Of a stretch of 64,000 bases of DNA, positions 48,706 through 60,842 are shown one piece after another. Origin of the DNA: Epiperipatus broadwayi (Eukaryota > Onychophora > Udeonychophora > Euonychophora > Peripatidae); assembly GCA_028023455.1 (NCBI GenBank), contig JAQFVV010011395.1, forward strand, positions 1-64,000, in the 5' to 3' direction. Under the pieces are notes generated by a model. It was not told the origin of the DNA. It saw nothing but the letters and a program-made list of their open reading frames with translations, and did not search any database. Position 1 is the first letter of the stretch. Each line of letters begins with the position of its first letter. A program made the translations under genes and the position numbers.

Positions 48706-50480
48706 TCAGTTAACAAAATGTGTTAATAAACAGCATTATATATAAATGTAATACAGAACTATATAATAAAAAAGACTCAAAAGATGTCATATGCTTTTCT
48801 CTTAAACATCCAAAAAAATGTCCTAATATACTTTCAGCAATTTAGAAAATGTCATGCAGATCTTGACCAATGAAAAAATATTATCTGTAGTTCTATCGAC
48901 CCAACACTTATATAGTGACAAAAAAAAAATTGTAAAACGAATACATGTACTAATCTTAAAAACAAAAAAAAACAATAAGCAATCACGTTGGAAATTAATC
49001 GCTATAATATCCACACCTTATTGACATATTCTTTTAAATATAGCTATTGTAATAAATATTTTCCTCTTCAAAAATTACAAAAAATAAAATACAGTTAAGT
49101 AATTTAAAGCATTATCTTATCTTCCACCATGCTGTAGTTATTTCTCAAGCAATGATAATAAACTTTTTAAAAAAATTCTTATTTATTTAAAAACACTGAA
49201 AATTTAAATACTATCGCTCACTTTGGGCCATTTCCTATTAGGCAGTTACTGTGTGCCCTAAAACTGTATAATTTAACAAAAAAAAAAAAAAGAGAAACGC
49301 TTCCGGGCTTCCTAAACCGGCAAATATATATATACATACCAGTTATGAGGGTCCTTTGCGATTACAGTTGTCAGTTGTAATCGTTCGTCCATAATTATTC
49401 TAAAACTTTACAATTGTTATTTTTTTAAAGAATAGCAAACTTTATACTTAATAAATTAATTTTTTAATTTGAAAAAAAAAAAAAGGGATTATGAATATGT
49501 ACATGGCGAATATATTTGGATGTAACACTTTAAGTGTAACAAACGTTATATTTGAAAATGAGTTTTTGAATGCAAGTTAATTTTAAAAATTTATTATGAA
49601 TACTATATAAAATATTTTGAGGATAAAAAAATTAGTAATCAATAGCAATTTTCGACATTCATTTTACTTAGTTTAAATCTTCTATTTATAACGTATTTAC
49701 AATATTTTTTTAAAATTAACTTGAATTCAAAAACTCACTTTTTAAATAGAACGTTTGCTAACGGCGCCGCTTCAACGTAATCGTTTGGCCATAATAATTC
49801 TAGCTTTGTGAATTATTCGAACCCTTTAGATTTTTTTTTAGATTATTATTTAATCGATAAATTACTGCAGGTAAATTAATTTTCATAAGAGTTGCGCGTA
49901 CCCACGGCATTCATTGACGGCACGCCATTGCTACGAAGTCATCAGTTATTCGTAAACTAGTTTAATTACAAAGCTTAAATATTTGCTCGCAAAAAGCAAT
50001 AGTTAATTCAATTATGCAGTATTAACTTACATATTTAAATATCTAAAATAAGCAAATATTAATGTGTAATATATATAGATCTTTGAAAGTACGTTACCTA
50101 TAAACTCACCTTTTTACAATAGAAAAAGGGCAGTTCCTGTTTTCATCTCAAGGTGCACCGCCACCTACTGGAATTATAAAATTTTCAAACAAATAAAATA
50201 AATGTTTTCTGTAGGTTTGTCGTGATTGTATTTTGGTTGTATTTATAAATACTATTTCTATAATCTGATATTAAGTATTGAATGTCTTTAGAAAAATTTA
50301 ACTTTATTTAAATTTTCCAATTACATTCAACTGTGAGTAGTATCAGACAGGTTAATATATTGTTTATTTTGATGTTTATAATTTTTATGACGTGTTACTA
50401 AATGAAATATTAGAGTTGAGCTGACAAGAAAGGATGATTCATGGATTGAAGAAGTAAAAAATATTATTTTTTATTGTCCA
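48706..50480. repeat. 1.8-kb dispersed non-coding repeat, copy B
   Basis: Second copy of the repeat at 160-1950, same orientation, differing by scattered substitutions and small indels. Its middle holds a better-preserved palindrome: 49537-49590 pairs with 49709-49762 (shared aacgtt, gagtttttgaat and agttaattttaaaa in inverted order), spacer about 120 bp. Confidence 0.78.
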
Positions 50481-51894
50481 ATAAACGAACTATTATTACT
50501 TTTCAATGCTTAGAATATGTGGCAAAACAAAAATGGGATAGTTTGCTACTAAGCAAGCAATACATAAGCTGAAAACAGGTGATACATCATGTGATCTTTT
50601 ATTGATGCAGTGATAAATAATATGATGAATTCAAGATATTTTAATAATGTAAATGTGAAATTTTTACGTTTGGATTAATATTAAATAGGGGGGGGGTGAG
50701 ATGATTTTTTTGTGTCTAACTTCATTTATTTTAATTTTTTTTAGAAAAAAAAATCGAGATGAGACTATGAGTATCATAGTTGTTCATCACGTAATTAGAA
50801 ATAAGCAACAACTGGCCTGGTCTACTGATTAGTACCTGAATGGTACAATAAGAAATCTAGATTTGTAAAGATTGTTTAGCACTTAATTAAAAATAGCAAT
50901 AACAAGAAATTATGTCTATTTAATTCAAAATTTCAAGCTATATTGTTGAAAATATTTATAATAATTAAGAAATAGAATATTTTACATAAGTGGTGAAGAG
51001 GCAAAATCTGAAATTTATTTTAGATTGAATTTTTTTTTATTTATGAATGATGTATCTGTAAGTAAGAAAGTTCTGTAACTTTTAACCTTTATTAACTTTC
51101 ACATTTTTTTTTTGATAATTAATGATTCTCAATTATAATGTAATTTAGAAAAAAAATCCAAGCACTAGATAATTATTTACTGAATTATTTACAATTACAA
51201 AAATATTTCTTAATTCAGAACTGCTAACTGAAACAACTTCTGACATGACTACGTTTTTTATTGAAGAAGAAATATATATTTAATAAGTTAATAAATACGA
51301 ATTTCTTTTAGAGTGTTAAGGAAAGCTCTTGAGTCAATTCCTGTACCATATAGATGAATCATAAAATTCAGATAAAAAGTAATTCCTACATGGAAATAAA
51401 ATGCAATCATAAAACCAAAATAAAACATGCAGAAATCAGTTTTGAATATATAGGTTTATATATCAGAATGTTGTATTTTGGAGATTTTATTTTTATTTTA
51501 TAGAAATGTATAGTTTTAAGAGCAAGTGGAATATGAATATAAGAAAGTGTTGTATTAATAAAAAATATAATGGATCCAAAAAATTCTTTCATAATCCACT
51601 ATTTCTTATTATCTTGTCTCAAAATACACACATCTAATGTGTTAATTTCATTTACTTCAATTTTAAGTTACCATTAATAAATAGTGAAAAGGCAATAAAG
51701 TAAAACTATTTGAATTGATTGAATTACAGAAAAGGTTGTATATGCATCATGCATTTTATTTTTAACACTAAATTCTCTGTTATTTCTTGTAACATTTATG
51801 CTTTATTTAAATGTTATGATATCAAATACTACAGTTTCAGTGAAATACTTGATATTTTCAAGTGAGGACATCTACTTAAAAATAAAATAAATGC
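50481..51894. other. Non-coding stretch
   Basis: AT-rich with T and A runs and a G7 run near 50689. No gene recognised. Confidence 0.45.
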
Positions 51895-52160
51895 TGCAGT
51901 ATCAACTGTATTTTTAGTACACAGAAAGATATTTATTAGTTCATGCTGTTAAACATGGAAAAGTATAAATAATTTGGACTGATAGAAAGATAAGAATGTC
52001 TATAAATAATGAAGCATTTTTCATAAATAGTGAATCAATAATATTTTAAAATGATAGTAATGATTAAAACTAGAGTAAATATGGGACAATAAACAGTATT
52101 TTTAAAAGACAGATGGTTATTTATTTGTTCATGATGTTGAACTTTAAAAAAGAATAAATA
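51895..52160 (+). repeat. Dispersed repeat R3, left part (split by PLE)
   Basis: Matches the first half of 43505-43800; the rest continues at 54365 after the PLE. It contains two related sub-copies of an acagtatttttaa...ttatttgttcatg block (about 51905 and 52090). Confidence 0.68.
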
Positions 52161-52179
52161 CTAAGCTTTAAACGTAAAA

Positions 52180-54364
52180 TTACAAATATAAAGCTGAGCG
52201 CTTTTGGGGGACTTAAGCCTCCATAATCATAGCCCAATACAAAATATAAACACTTATTCAAAAGCAAAATGCATACCTCAAATAACATATAAACTAAATC
52301 TAAATAAATAAATAAAAATAATATAAAATAAAATATAATAAAAAAAATAAATAAATATTATAGCATCCACATTTCAGAAATACTAAAACAAGAATCCTTT
52401 TTATTAATAGCACTGGGATTACCAGCTATAAAACAAGCTTGCTTAATCTTACGCTTTATGTCATTCTTCTCAGTACACACTAATTTTGCCTCTACTGGTT
52501 GATATAGGTGTCCAGCCTTATTTTCATGTTCCACAAACACGGAATTACCCAAAGCTTTAGTTTTAGTATAATGATACAAATATTTATGCTGTGAAACTCT
52601 ATTTAAAATATTGGTTTTAGTTTCACCATAATAAATAGAATGACAATATTTCTGAGGAAAAGAAACACTATAAACCACATGCTGTGTTAAATTAGATTTA
52701 ATTTTGAATTGTTAATCAATCTATTCATATTTGGAGGTGAATGAAAAATTACTTGAAAATCCGGAGATAACTTATTAACTGATTTACAGTAGAATGAATA
52801 TATGGTCAAACTATACAAGTTTTATCCATCTTTTAAGGTTTAAACTGCAATTTATGTAAAAATTTCACAACTCTATTATAATTGAACGTTTATGTCCAAG
52901 TTTCACTAAGTCCTCAATAAATCAAATATGATTTTCCTTCTTATGTGCCTCAAATTTACAAAGATGGTGGTTTCTAAATAAAAATGAATTCAAAGATGCC
53001 AACTTGTGCACCTGAGAGTATGAATGCCGATGGATTAAACCCCTAACTTCCATAGGTTTCACAAACATACGGTAGTCCAAATGATCTTCTATTCTATGCA
53101 CAATAATATCCAAATATTTCACTTCCTGTAATGCATCTTCCCAAATTATTGTAAGATTTAAACTGGCAGCCTCAAGCCTCATGAATACTACTTTGAATCT
53201 CCAAAATGATATTTTCAGAAGCCACAATAAATATATCATCTACATATCTAGTGTAAATAATATCTGGTACAGAGTTAATAAATATAGGGATAATTCTACG
53301 CTCAAAATGGTCTAAAACTATACTCAAAAATATTCCACTAAGAGAAAGGCCCATTGGCCAACCATTCAACATTTGAAAACAACAATCTTTAAATGTAGCC
53401 ATTAAATTTTGGATCCAGCCAAGTTAAAAATCCAACAATGAAATCAACTTTATGAGATGGAAAGACTTTATCATGTAAAGATGACTTGACTATATCTATT
53501 GACTGCTTATGATCAATGGACCCATACAATTCCATAACATCCAGCACTGCAGATTTAAAATCAGAATTAATTTTAACATTTTTAATAACATCAATAAATT
53601 TAAATGATGAATTGACTGTAAATCCAAAACCTATAACATCACTCAACCAAAGATTAATCAAAACAGCAGTTTTAAAATAATGTACACTACCAAAATCCAT
53701 CATTAAACGCAAAGGTGTATCTTGTTTATGTAATTTAACATTTGCAAAAATTCTAGGCAGGGATGAAGCAGACGGGTAAATTTTAAAATATTCTAATTTT
53801 GTTAAAACTTTATATTTTTCTTTACATAAAACATTAGCAATAAATTTCTTATGATTAAGATTACAATTAAAACCTTCAACTTTTTAAACTTTATCAATTT
53901 GAATAAAAATTTTACCCACAAATTCCTCCTCTTTCATCAAAACAAACCTGTTCCCCTTATCTTCTTTCATGCAAACAATATTCTGCTTACTCATAAATTG
54001 TTTTGTATGCAATATGTACTTATTCCAATTCAAATTATTATCATTAAGATTTCTATTATTAATAATCTTTACTATATTACTAATACAAACTTTTCTAAGG
54101 GGATTATTTAATAATGAAGCTTCAACATCTGCAATCAGCTTAATCTTCAGCTTTGCCCATTGACTTCCAATATATTTAGGGCCTCATTCTAAAACTTACT
54201 TAATATTCTCCGAAATATTTACACTAGACAGATTTACAAATTTATTTTCAACTGTAGACAGTAAAACAATATTTTGCTTATATGCAAGAAACTTGAGTTT
54301 TAATTCAAATCTTTTAACAAGCATATCCTTATTCTTCTGAAATTTGTTCAAAATAAATTGATGT
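52180..54364 (-). mobile_element. Penelope-like element, nearly full length
   Basis: A 2.2-kb minus-strand PLE inserted into repeat R3, whose two halves lie on either side. It carries an N-terminal region, RT and GIY-YIG endonuclease, and a conserved 3' hairpin at 52192-52235. No long terminal repeats were identified. Confidence 0.8.
52192..52235 (-). ncRNA. Conserved PLE 3' terminal hairpin, hammerhead-like
   Basis: Minus strand: GCT/AGC outer pair, atgattatgga, stem II candidate GGCTTAAGTCC, then CAAAAGCGCTC, where AGCGCT gives a small stem III with a CG loop and C as the cleavage residue. Box 2 has C for G, and box 1 looks stretched relative to CUGANGA. Same arrangement as 42278-42318. 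Confidence 0.4.
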
Positions 54365-54396
54365 AAAGATAAGAAAGTGTTTAAATAATGAAGCAT
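52358..54396 (-). pseudogene. Penelope-like RT plus GIY-YIG endonuclease, broken
   Basis: Blocks in order: GNRFVLMKEEEF (about 53950), FANVKLHKQDTPLRLMMDF (about 53745-53690; the PLE K-x-H-K finger motif), motif A AVLDVMELYGSID (about 53550), motif B QMLNGWPMGLSLSGIFLSIV (about 53372-53313), motif C IYTRYVDDIFIVAS (about 53262-53221) with both catalytic aspartates, the thumb VKYLDIIVHR, and a GIY-YIG domain at 52660-52358 with CHSIYYGETKTNILNRVSQH, SVFVEH and DIKRKIKQACFI. Broken by frameshifts near 53400, 53180 and 52920, and by stops upstream of the endonuclease. PLE enzymes copy RNA at a nicked target; GIY-YIG makes the nick. Confidence 0.88.
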
Positions 54397-54830
54397 TTTT
54401 CATAAATAGTATGGATTCATATAGCATTCAATAGAATGCACTTGAAAAATTCCCACTTAAATGTACAATATTGTATTTCTGATTTTGGTTTTTTTAAATA
54501 TAATGGCTGTCTTTGGCAAGAGTACTTGTCATCAAAAATACATTATGATTATATTTAATCTTCACAATATTTTTTCCACATAAGTAAAGTATTAGTATTG
54601 CCCTTAACTTACTGCAACATGATGAAAAAATAAATATTTTCAGAGAAGTGTTTCAAAGATATGCCCCTTGAATTACAGAATATGTCAGTAGATATGGAAT
54701 CTGTATTTTTTAAACTTCGAATTAATAAATTCTAGCTTATTCCCATCGAATTAACATGATACATATAAATCTAAACATTAGATGTAATGGGTAACCAGCA
54801 AATGTCTAGGCTTTTAATGTTATTAAAACA
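54365..54830 (+). repeat. Dispersed repeat R3, right part
   Basis: Continues the repeat interrupted at 52160. 54455-54700 matches 43690-43800, and 54650-54830 is the reverse complement of 21287-21460. An attaaaacaggaaaaact end near 54822 resembles the end of the 13268 palindrome. Confidence 0.65.
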
Positions 54831-54834
54831 GGAA

Positions 54835-56038
54835 AAACTCTCCATACTGTACCGGTCAAAATTGTCTGTCCACATAACAAGATCTAGCATCTAAGCAAAA
54901 GTATCTAGAGTCCAATCATGTGTGAGATACATATGTCAGGAACAATCATGAACTCTGCCCTGTATGCCCAGATTCCAGGTTCAATTACTTATGAGCAGCA
55001 AATCCGATGATACTAGAATATTTAATTTACCACAAGCCGACATCGCACATCGGAGAAACAAAGAGACTCAGGGGAAAATCATGACAAATGTGTATATACA
55101 TTTTAAAACAGACAAGCACTTATGCTTAACTTTAGTGGGATCTTACATCATTTCCACAAATCATGACATTTAAAATTTAACTAAACCAATTAACTAAAGA
55201 ATGAACAATGATCAGATGTTTAGTTTCAAAATTATATTTAATAACGAACAAATAGAAATAAAAAAAATACATTTGAGTTATATTAAATGGAGATTAGCCT
55301 TGTATTACAAGTTATATTGTGCTTACTCGCACTTGAGCATAAGTATTTACAAATAAATTATGAAGAATTTTGATGTGGCGTAATGACATTTTAATTAATC
55401 TAGCGCATTTATAAAGTGTACAATTATAATGATTCGCCCAAATTACAAACGAAAACACAACCTTGACTGATCCCAGGATGGGTTACATAATTGTTGGTTA
55501 ACTAACCGACCAAGCTATCATAAGTTTAATAAATAAGAAAATATAATTTTTAATAAAGACTTATTTACTTTATTTGTATGTTGAATGTATGTAGGATTAT
55601 TTCTTTTAAATTATATATAGAGAGTCATTCAGCGACACACCAAAAGTTATTTAATTTATGAGATACATTTAGTGAGACCATAACATTAGATACAGATATT
55701 TATAGGCTTGAGCTTTTTGAAAAGAGGGATCTAATATAAAGTGTCACGGTGTTAGCATAATGGCAAATATTTGCGGATCCAATACTTTGAAGTGCTTTAT
55801 CATATTACAGACAGTCTAGTTGAAATTGCCACCCACATTTTGTGGAATTGTCTGACAAAGAGTCCTCAGATGGAGATGCACTGGGCCGATCTTTGCCGGA
55901 ATTATCCCATGCATTGCTCTTGTTACGTGAGTATATATATGTATATGGTCCAAGGACATTCATCACCCTGTTTATGACCTGAAATGAAGATGAGACGACT
56001 CGGGCATTCCAATGCATGTCTCTAGATAAAGCATAGTA
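54835..56038. other. Non-coding stretch
   Basis: No gene recognised. Box-B-like aggttcaatta near 54977 lacks support. Confidence 0.45.
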
Positions 56039-56043
56039 ACATC

Positions 56044-56625
56044 AGTGTATTGATTCTCCAATTATTGCACACAAAAGTTAATTTGTGTTAGTTTAATTCT
56101 CAAAACAGTTCGATGCTAACCAATTTACAGTTTATACAAAGTTCTGATTCCCACCGATCTGTGTTAGAAAAGTACACTATGTACACATGATAATGAATAC
56201 TCGGACTATAATTCTGAATGTATAGTTTCTATGTCTAACTTCTCTTCTTTCTCAACTAGGGTAATTTGCAATTTCCACGCTGTTCTCTTGCAATGGATGC
56301 TCTGCTCAAATTCACTGAAAATGCTCTGTACTTACTCTGTTGATCTTTTCAAAATGGCCCGCCTTTTATCGGTTTGCTTTGTTTTCTGGAGTAACTCTTA
56401 TAAATTAAGGTGGGATTTAATTAAATTGGGTTTTGCTAATTAAATTCCTTCGTTATCTGTTTAATTAGTTTGGTACAATTGATTGTATTTTAAGCCGAAT
56501 CAGACAACGACTAATTAATGTCTATGATTAAAATATTAGTAGCAAAATTTAAAGATTTTACAATAAAATATTTTAGAATAAGACACTTTCGTATGTACAT
56601 TCAATTTCAAAATACATATATTACA
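56044..56625 (-). repeat. 3' LTR
   Basis: 582 bp, begins agtgtattgatt and ends atatattaca on the plus strand. Aligns with 58120-58945 once the two SINEs there are removed. No insertions. Confidence 0.92.
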
Positions 56626-56628
56626 ATA

Positions 56629-56642
56629 CCTCTCCTTACTCC
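56629..56642 (-). promoter_or_regulatory. Polypurine tract
   Basis: Minus strand GGAGTAAGGAGAGG lies 3 bp inside the 3' LTR boundary, the place where plus-strand DNA synthesis of an LTR element is primed. Confidence 0.8.
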
Positions 56643-56895
56643 AGAAAACCCCATGTTGCAACTCCTTGGTGCTTTATTTTTTCTTTTCTCAAACTGGAGA
56701 GAAACTTTATTTTTATGATTAACCGATCTAACCTTGAAATTTGTGCAAATTCTTTTTTTTTACCACCCTGAGTGCCTTTTTCTCCTGCTTGCAGAGAGTC
56801 TGATTTTTTCCTTGCTCTACAGTTTTTGTATCTGGCAGCTCACTGTTTAAAGATTGCCACTCTTTTAAAAAATCTTTGGAAGTGTCTAGTTCCTT

Positions 56896-58052
56896 TTCAC
56901 TTTCGGCCATTTTTTTCTTGTGGCTTCATTTCATATAGCTGCCAACTCTCTACCTGTTCAGATAATTCTGACATTGCGAGTTTACTTTGCAATTTTCCAC
57001 TAAGTTCTGAGTTTTGTTGTTCAAGTTCTATTACTATTTGTCTAAAAACCCCAATATTCCCCGAAATTCCTCGAGTTCAGCTGATTTGTTTTATGGCCTG
57101 CTGACTTTGTGCCAGGAATGACAGTAGCTCTGTTCTTTCTGCAACCAAAATATCTATCATCTGTATGTGAATCTGGAGTTGCTCCTTCAGAGAACCTTGC
57201 TCTTTATACTGCTTCTGTTCCTCTTCAAATTGATTTTGTAATTTAATGATCCCCCTGGTAAATATATAGTTAATACTATATGCTCCACCATCTGTGTCCA
57301 GACTATATTTCCTTTGTCGAACATCCCTTTCTGGTGATTGTCTGCATGCACCTGCAAGGTGGCCCTTAGTTCGGCATTTGAAACAAGTTTCTTGTTTCCA
57401 TTTGCAGTCTTTAGCTATGTGACCTGTTTTCCCACAGCAGTAGCATTTAATTCTGTTATTTCTATGGGGTTCCTGTTGAAACGAATGTATTTCTGCTTTA
57501 TCAATTTTGAAAACTTGCTCGTAAATTTTATCTTTTAATCTGAAGGCCTGTGCCTGTTCTAGAATTAGCTCATACATTATTCCTTTCTTTATAGCACTTT
57601 CACAGGTTAGCTCTGTCTCTGTTAACAGTTGTTGTCTGAGCCTATCATCAGACATTCCCCATAGCAGTTGATCTAGTAATATTTCTTCTACGAAATCACC
57701 CTACCCACAATCTTTCACTAGCTCCTTGAGAGCTAAATTATATTGTTTGATTGTTTCACTATTTAGTTGTTTTCTATTTCTTAACTGTAGGCATGCTATG
57801 TGGCACGGTGAGCAAGGGCTAGAAAATTCATTTAGCCATTGGGATAATTCCTTGAATGGTACATTCTCATCTACGGGATTTTGGTATAATTTATTGGCGA
57901 TTTCAATAATTTTTTTCCCAAGAAACATAAGAGGGTGGCTACTTTCCACTTGTTGTTTTCAATGCCATTTCGATTTGTGACAGGTATAGTGGCCAATTAG
58001 CCGCGTTTTCCATGTCAAACTCTCCAATAGAGTTTTGTCCGAAAACTGACAT
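56896..58052 (-). pseudogene. Gag with two zinc knuckles, lightly broken
   Basis: Starts MSVFGQNSIGEFDMENAANW at 58052. A frameshift near 57955 leads to MFLGKKIIEIANKL and PFKELSQWLNEF (capsid-like). After in-frame stop TAG near 57701 the frame continues [19 protein letters not shown]. Nucleocapsid at about 57450-57345: two CCHC knuckles, [14 protein letters not shown] and [14 protein letters not shown]. The tail is a Gln/Glu-rich coiled coil ([19 protein letters not shown]) that runs through a TGA at 57077 in frame to about 56908 (IELEQQNSELSGKLQSKL). The order capsid, knuckles, coiled coil without protease is unusual for gypsy gag. Few lesions imply recent loss. Confidence 0.85.
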
Positions 58053-58102
58053 TTTATTATTAATAGCTGGTTATTCACCGTGGTTTTTAGGTTTTACTAA
58101 TT

Positions 58103-58113
58103 CGACTGCGCCA
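58103..58113 (-). promoter_or_regulatory. Primer binding site, tRNA-Ser type
   Basis: Minus strand TGGCGCAGTCG, 6 bp from the 5' LTR, is complementary to the 3' end of eukaryotic tRNA-Ser (ending CGACTGCG plus CCA), as used by the 17.6/297 group of gypsy elements. tRNA identity is from general knowledge. Confidence 0.8.
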
Positions 58114-58325
58114 GATTGCAGTGTATTGATTCTTCAATTAATGCACACAAAAGTTAATTTGCGAACTAGTTAGTTTAATTTTCAAAACAGTTCGATGTTA
58201 ACCAATTTACAGTTTATACAAAGTTCTGATTCCTGCTGAGCTGTGTTAGAAAAGTACACTATGTACACATATAACGAATACTCACACTATAATTCTGAAT
58301 GTATAGTTTCTACATCTAACTTATC

Positions 58326-58438
58326 TTTTTTTTTCCATATGTCATAGCATCAGCCGGGACGCGAACCCACAACCGTCTGCAACCAACTACTTACTTGCAA
58401 GGCGGCTGTGATGACCTCTCAGCTAACAACGCTTGACG
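58326..58438 (-). mobile_element. tRNA-derived SINE, copy 1
   Basis: Minus strand: box A TTAGCTGAGAGG, box B GGTTCGCGTCCC about 50 bp further, tail of 9 A. About 113 bp in total. The 3' LTR lacks it at the matching position, proving an insertion. Internal pol III promoter expected. Not a functional tRNA gene: no proper acceptor stem, and poly-A follows. Confidence 0.85.
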
Positions 58439-58729
58439 TCTTCCTTCTCAACTAGGGTAATTCGCAATTCCCATGCTGTTCTCTTACAACAGATGCTCTG
58501 CTCGAATTCACTGAAAACGCTCTGTACTTACTCTGTTGATCTTTTCAAAATGGCCCCCCTTTTATCGGTTTGCTTTCTTTTGTTTTCTGGAGTAACTCTT
58601 ATAAATTAAGGTGGGATCTAATTAAATTGGGTTTTGCTAATTAAATTTTTTCGTTATCTGTTTAATTAGTTTGCTACAATTGATTGTATTTTAAGCCGAA
58701 TCAGACGACTAATTAACATCTATGATTAA

Positions 58730-58846
58730 TTTTTTTTTTTTTCTCATATGTCATAGCACCGGCCGGGACGCGAACCCACAACCCTCTGCAACCAACTACT
58801 TGCTTGCAAGGCGGCCGCGATGACCTCTCGGCTAACAGCGCTTGAC
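58730..58846 (-). mobile_element. tRNA-derived SINE, copy 2
   Basis: Same family and orientation as copy 1, about 290 bp away, with box A TTAGCCGAGAGG, box B GGTTCGCGTCCC and a tail of about 12 A. Absent from the 3' LTR. The target duplication is short (about TTA) or hidden in the A tail. Confidence 0.86.
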
Positions 58847-58950
58847 TAAAATATTAGTAGCAAAATTTAAAGATTTTACAATAAAATATATTTTAGAATA
58901 ATACACTTTCGTATATACGTTTAATTTCAAAATGCATATATTACAACATC

Positions 58951-60637
58951 AAGAGTGGCCTATGCTAACAACACTTTGGGACGGACTAATAACTAGTCAA
59001 ATATCTATAATTAAGCTTATAACCTATAATGATAACATCAAAGATAATGGTATGATCATATTTATTAAACGTAAGCTAAAGACATTATTAGAAAAGTATT
59101 TTAATACCATCGAAAGTTCTAAATCCCCTCCCCCCTTTCATTACACTTAATTTAATAAAATTCCACATACGTATATCATAGTATGCAATTAAGTCTAAGG
59201 TGTGCTTTAAGAAAAAATATTCATATATATACATTTAGATGGGCGAGAATAAAGACATAAAAAGTATATATATATATATTTAACATATTTGTTTGCATTG
59301 ATATTGCGCTCTTACGGAGATTATTAACATTGTATAAATCGTAAACTAATCAAAGGTGAAACTTTATTTCTCCCTCTGTTATTTATGCAAAAAGTATAAT
59401 TAGAAAACTTTTTTTTTTTAAAAAAATCTTCTCCCAACCTAGCAAGCGTTATAGTTTTAAAAGTAAAAACAAGTTAATTAATTAAGTGTTACTCCTATCT
59501 AATGCGAGGAACTAAGGTAAAAATAACTATACTGGCGAGGGTGGGAGTAGCATTTAAAATATATATATTAGACAAAATATTAATAAAATAATTGCCGCAT
59601 TAAATTAAAAATGAAAAAAAAATTACGAGACTAATCAAAATGGTTATAGAATAAAATAGACTATAAAAATTACAAATAATTAATATTCTTTCATATTTTA
59701 AGAGTTAATCAGTTAGAAGTTCTGAGTTCATAAAGGCGGCATTTCACAGCGTTACCTTTGGAAAGCAGGTAGCAGATTACCCAGTTGGTTTTCATGGTAT
59801 AGCAGCAGGTTCGCGGATGTTCATCAGTAGTGGCAGGCTTGCTGGAGTTGAGTTGGCCTGGTCATGGAGAAGTGTTTTTTGAAAATTTGAGTGACATAGA
59901 TTTGTTAGGCAGATGCCTTATGAATCCACGTACTCTCCATGATGACTGAATTTTTGGACCCTATTTATATGACTCCGGTTTATCTAAGCAATGCTATTAA
60001 GTTGTAATACCTGCGACTTTAAAATAATACTGAAGAACAGCTTTTAGTAAGGAATTTATCCCTTGTTAATCAGATAGTGTAAAACAATGCAAACGGATTA
60101 GTATTTTTGAAACAAATCAATTTCTGGCTCACAAATAGATTTTACCAAACGATAAGTTTTGTTAATGAAACTTATTTAATTTTGTAATAGAGATTATAAT
60201 TTAATCATCCTAATTGATTTGGGTTTAGAATGCTTTTACAAGCTACCAAGCCGATTGCATCATCCCACGCCATGACATACATACGTATTTTTAGTATATA
60301 AAAGTTTAAATATACATTTTCATATAACATATACAAATATAAATATTAATTTATACCTAATCCCCTATCACTTAATATATACATGTGATTTACGCACATA
60401 TACGACCTATTAAAATTATATGAATTATTATTATTGATTTATTTAATTCAGGATTATTAAATCTCTTGTTAACGTTTATTTTGAATACAAAATTTAAAAA
60501 AAATTGAACTGAATAGGTGCATATATATACATAGGACTGTGATTTGAATCCAGTTTGGTGATGAGAGATCGGATAGGACTGTGAAACGCAATCTGAATCT
60601 CAGATTCCATTTCAATACAGTAGTGCCACTCAGTGCA
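58951..60637. other. Non-coding stretch
   Basis: AT-rich with a TA microsatellite at 59264-59278. 59700-59960 is more balanced in composition but shows no reading frame of known type. Confidence 0.45.
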
Positions 60638-60841
60638 AGCCAGAGTAATCAATAGATGCAAAAAGGCTTGTGCACATAATCCAATATCCATGAGTAGGCA
60701 CTAGATAGAAATTTTATGTACAAGCCTTCTGGTAACCATTGATTACTCTGGCTTTCACCGAGTTCCATTATTGTATGGGAGTTTTGCCTGTTTTAATAAT
60801 AGTTAAGGGCAAGATTAAGAAATAATGGTCATGTGATGTTT
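60638..60841. repeat. Centre-deleted relative of the hammerhead palindrome
   Basis: Outer arm pieces agagtaatcaat-gatgc...aggcttgtgca and caagccttctgg...attgattactct match 13300-13350 and 13545-13595. The following tail, gttttgcctgttttaa...ggtcatgtgatgttta, matches 13624-13683. The part carrying the ribozymes is missing, and the left end starts inside the arm. Confidence 0.78.
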
Positions 60842-60842
60842 A

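Larger units (their letters stand above)
56044..58945 (-). mobile_element. Short gag-only LTR retrotransposon
   Basis: Complete LTR element on the minus strand: 5' LTR 58120-58945, 3' LTR 56044-56625, and a 1.5-kb interior with a primer site, gag and polypurine tract but no protease, RT, RNase H or integrase. The 5-bp direct repeat acatc at 56039-56043 and 58946-58950 is the likely target duplication. LTRs agree closely apart from two SINE insertions in the 5' LTR. The element needs enzymes from another copy to move. Confidence 0.92.
58120..58945 (-). repeat. 5' LTR with two SINE insertions
   Basis: 826 bp; removing the two SINEs of about 115 bp leaves about 595 bp that match the 3' LTR. The boundaries agree with the 3' LTR (agtgtattg ... 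atattaca). Confidence 0.9.

Noticed and set aside
54964-55173. Small open frame of 69 codons
   Set aside because: No motif, no conservation within the window, and flanked by repeats.
58326-58846. Possible genuine tRNA genes
   Set aside because: Boxes A and B are present, but there is no acceptor stem, a poly-A tail follows, and both are insertions in an LTR; they are SINEs.
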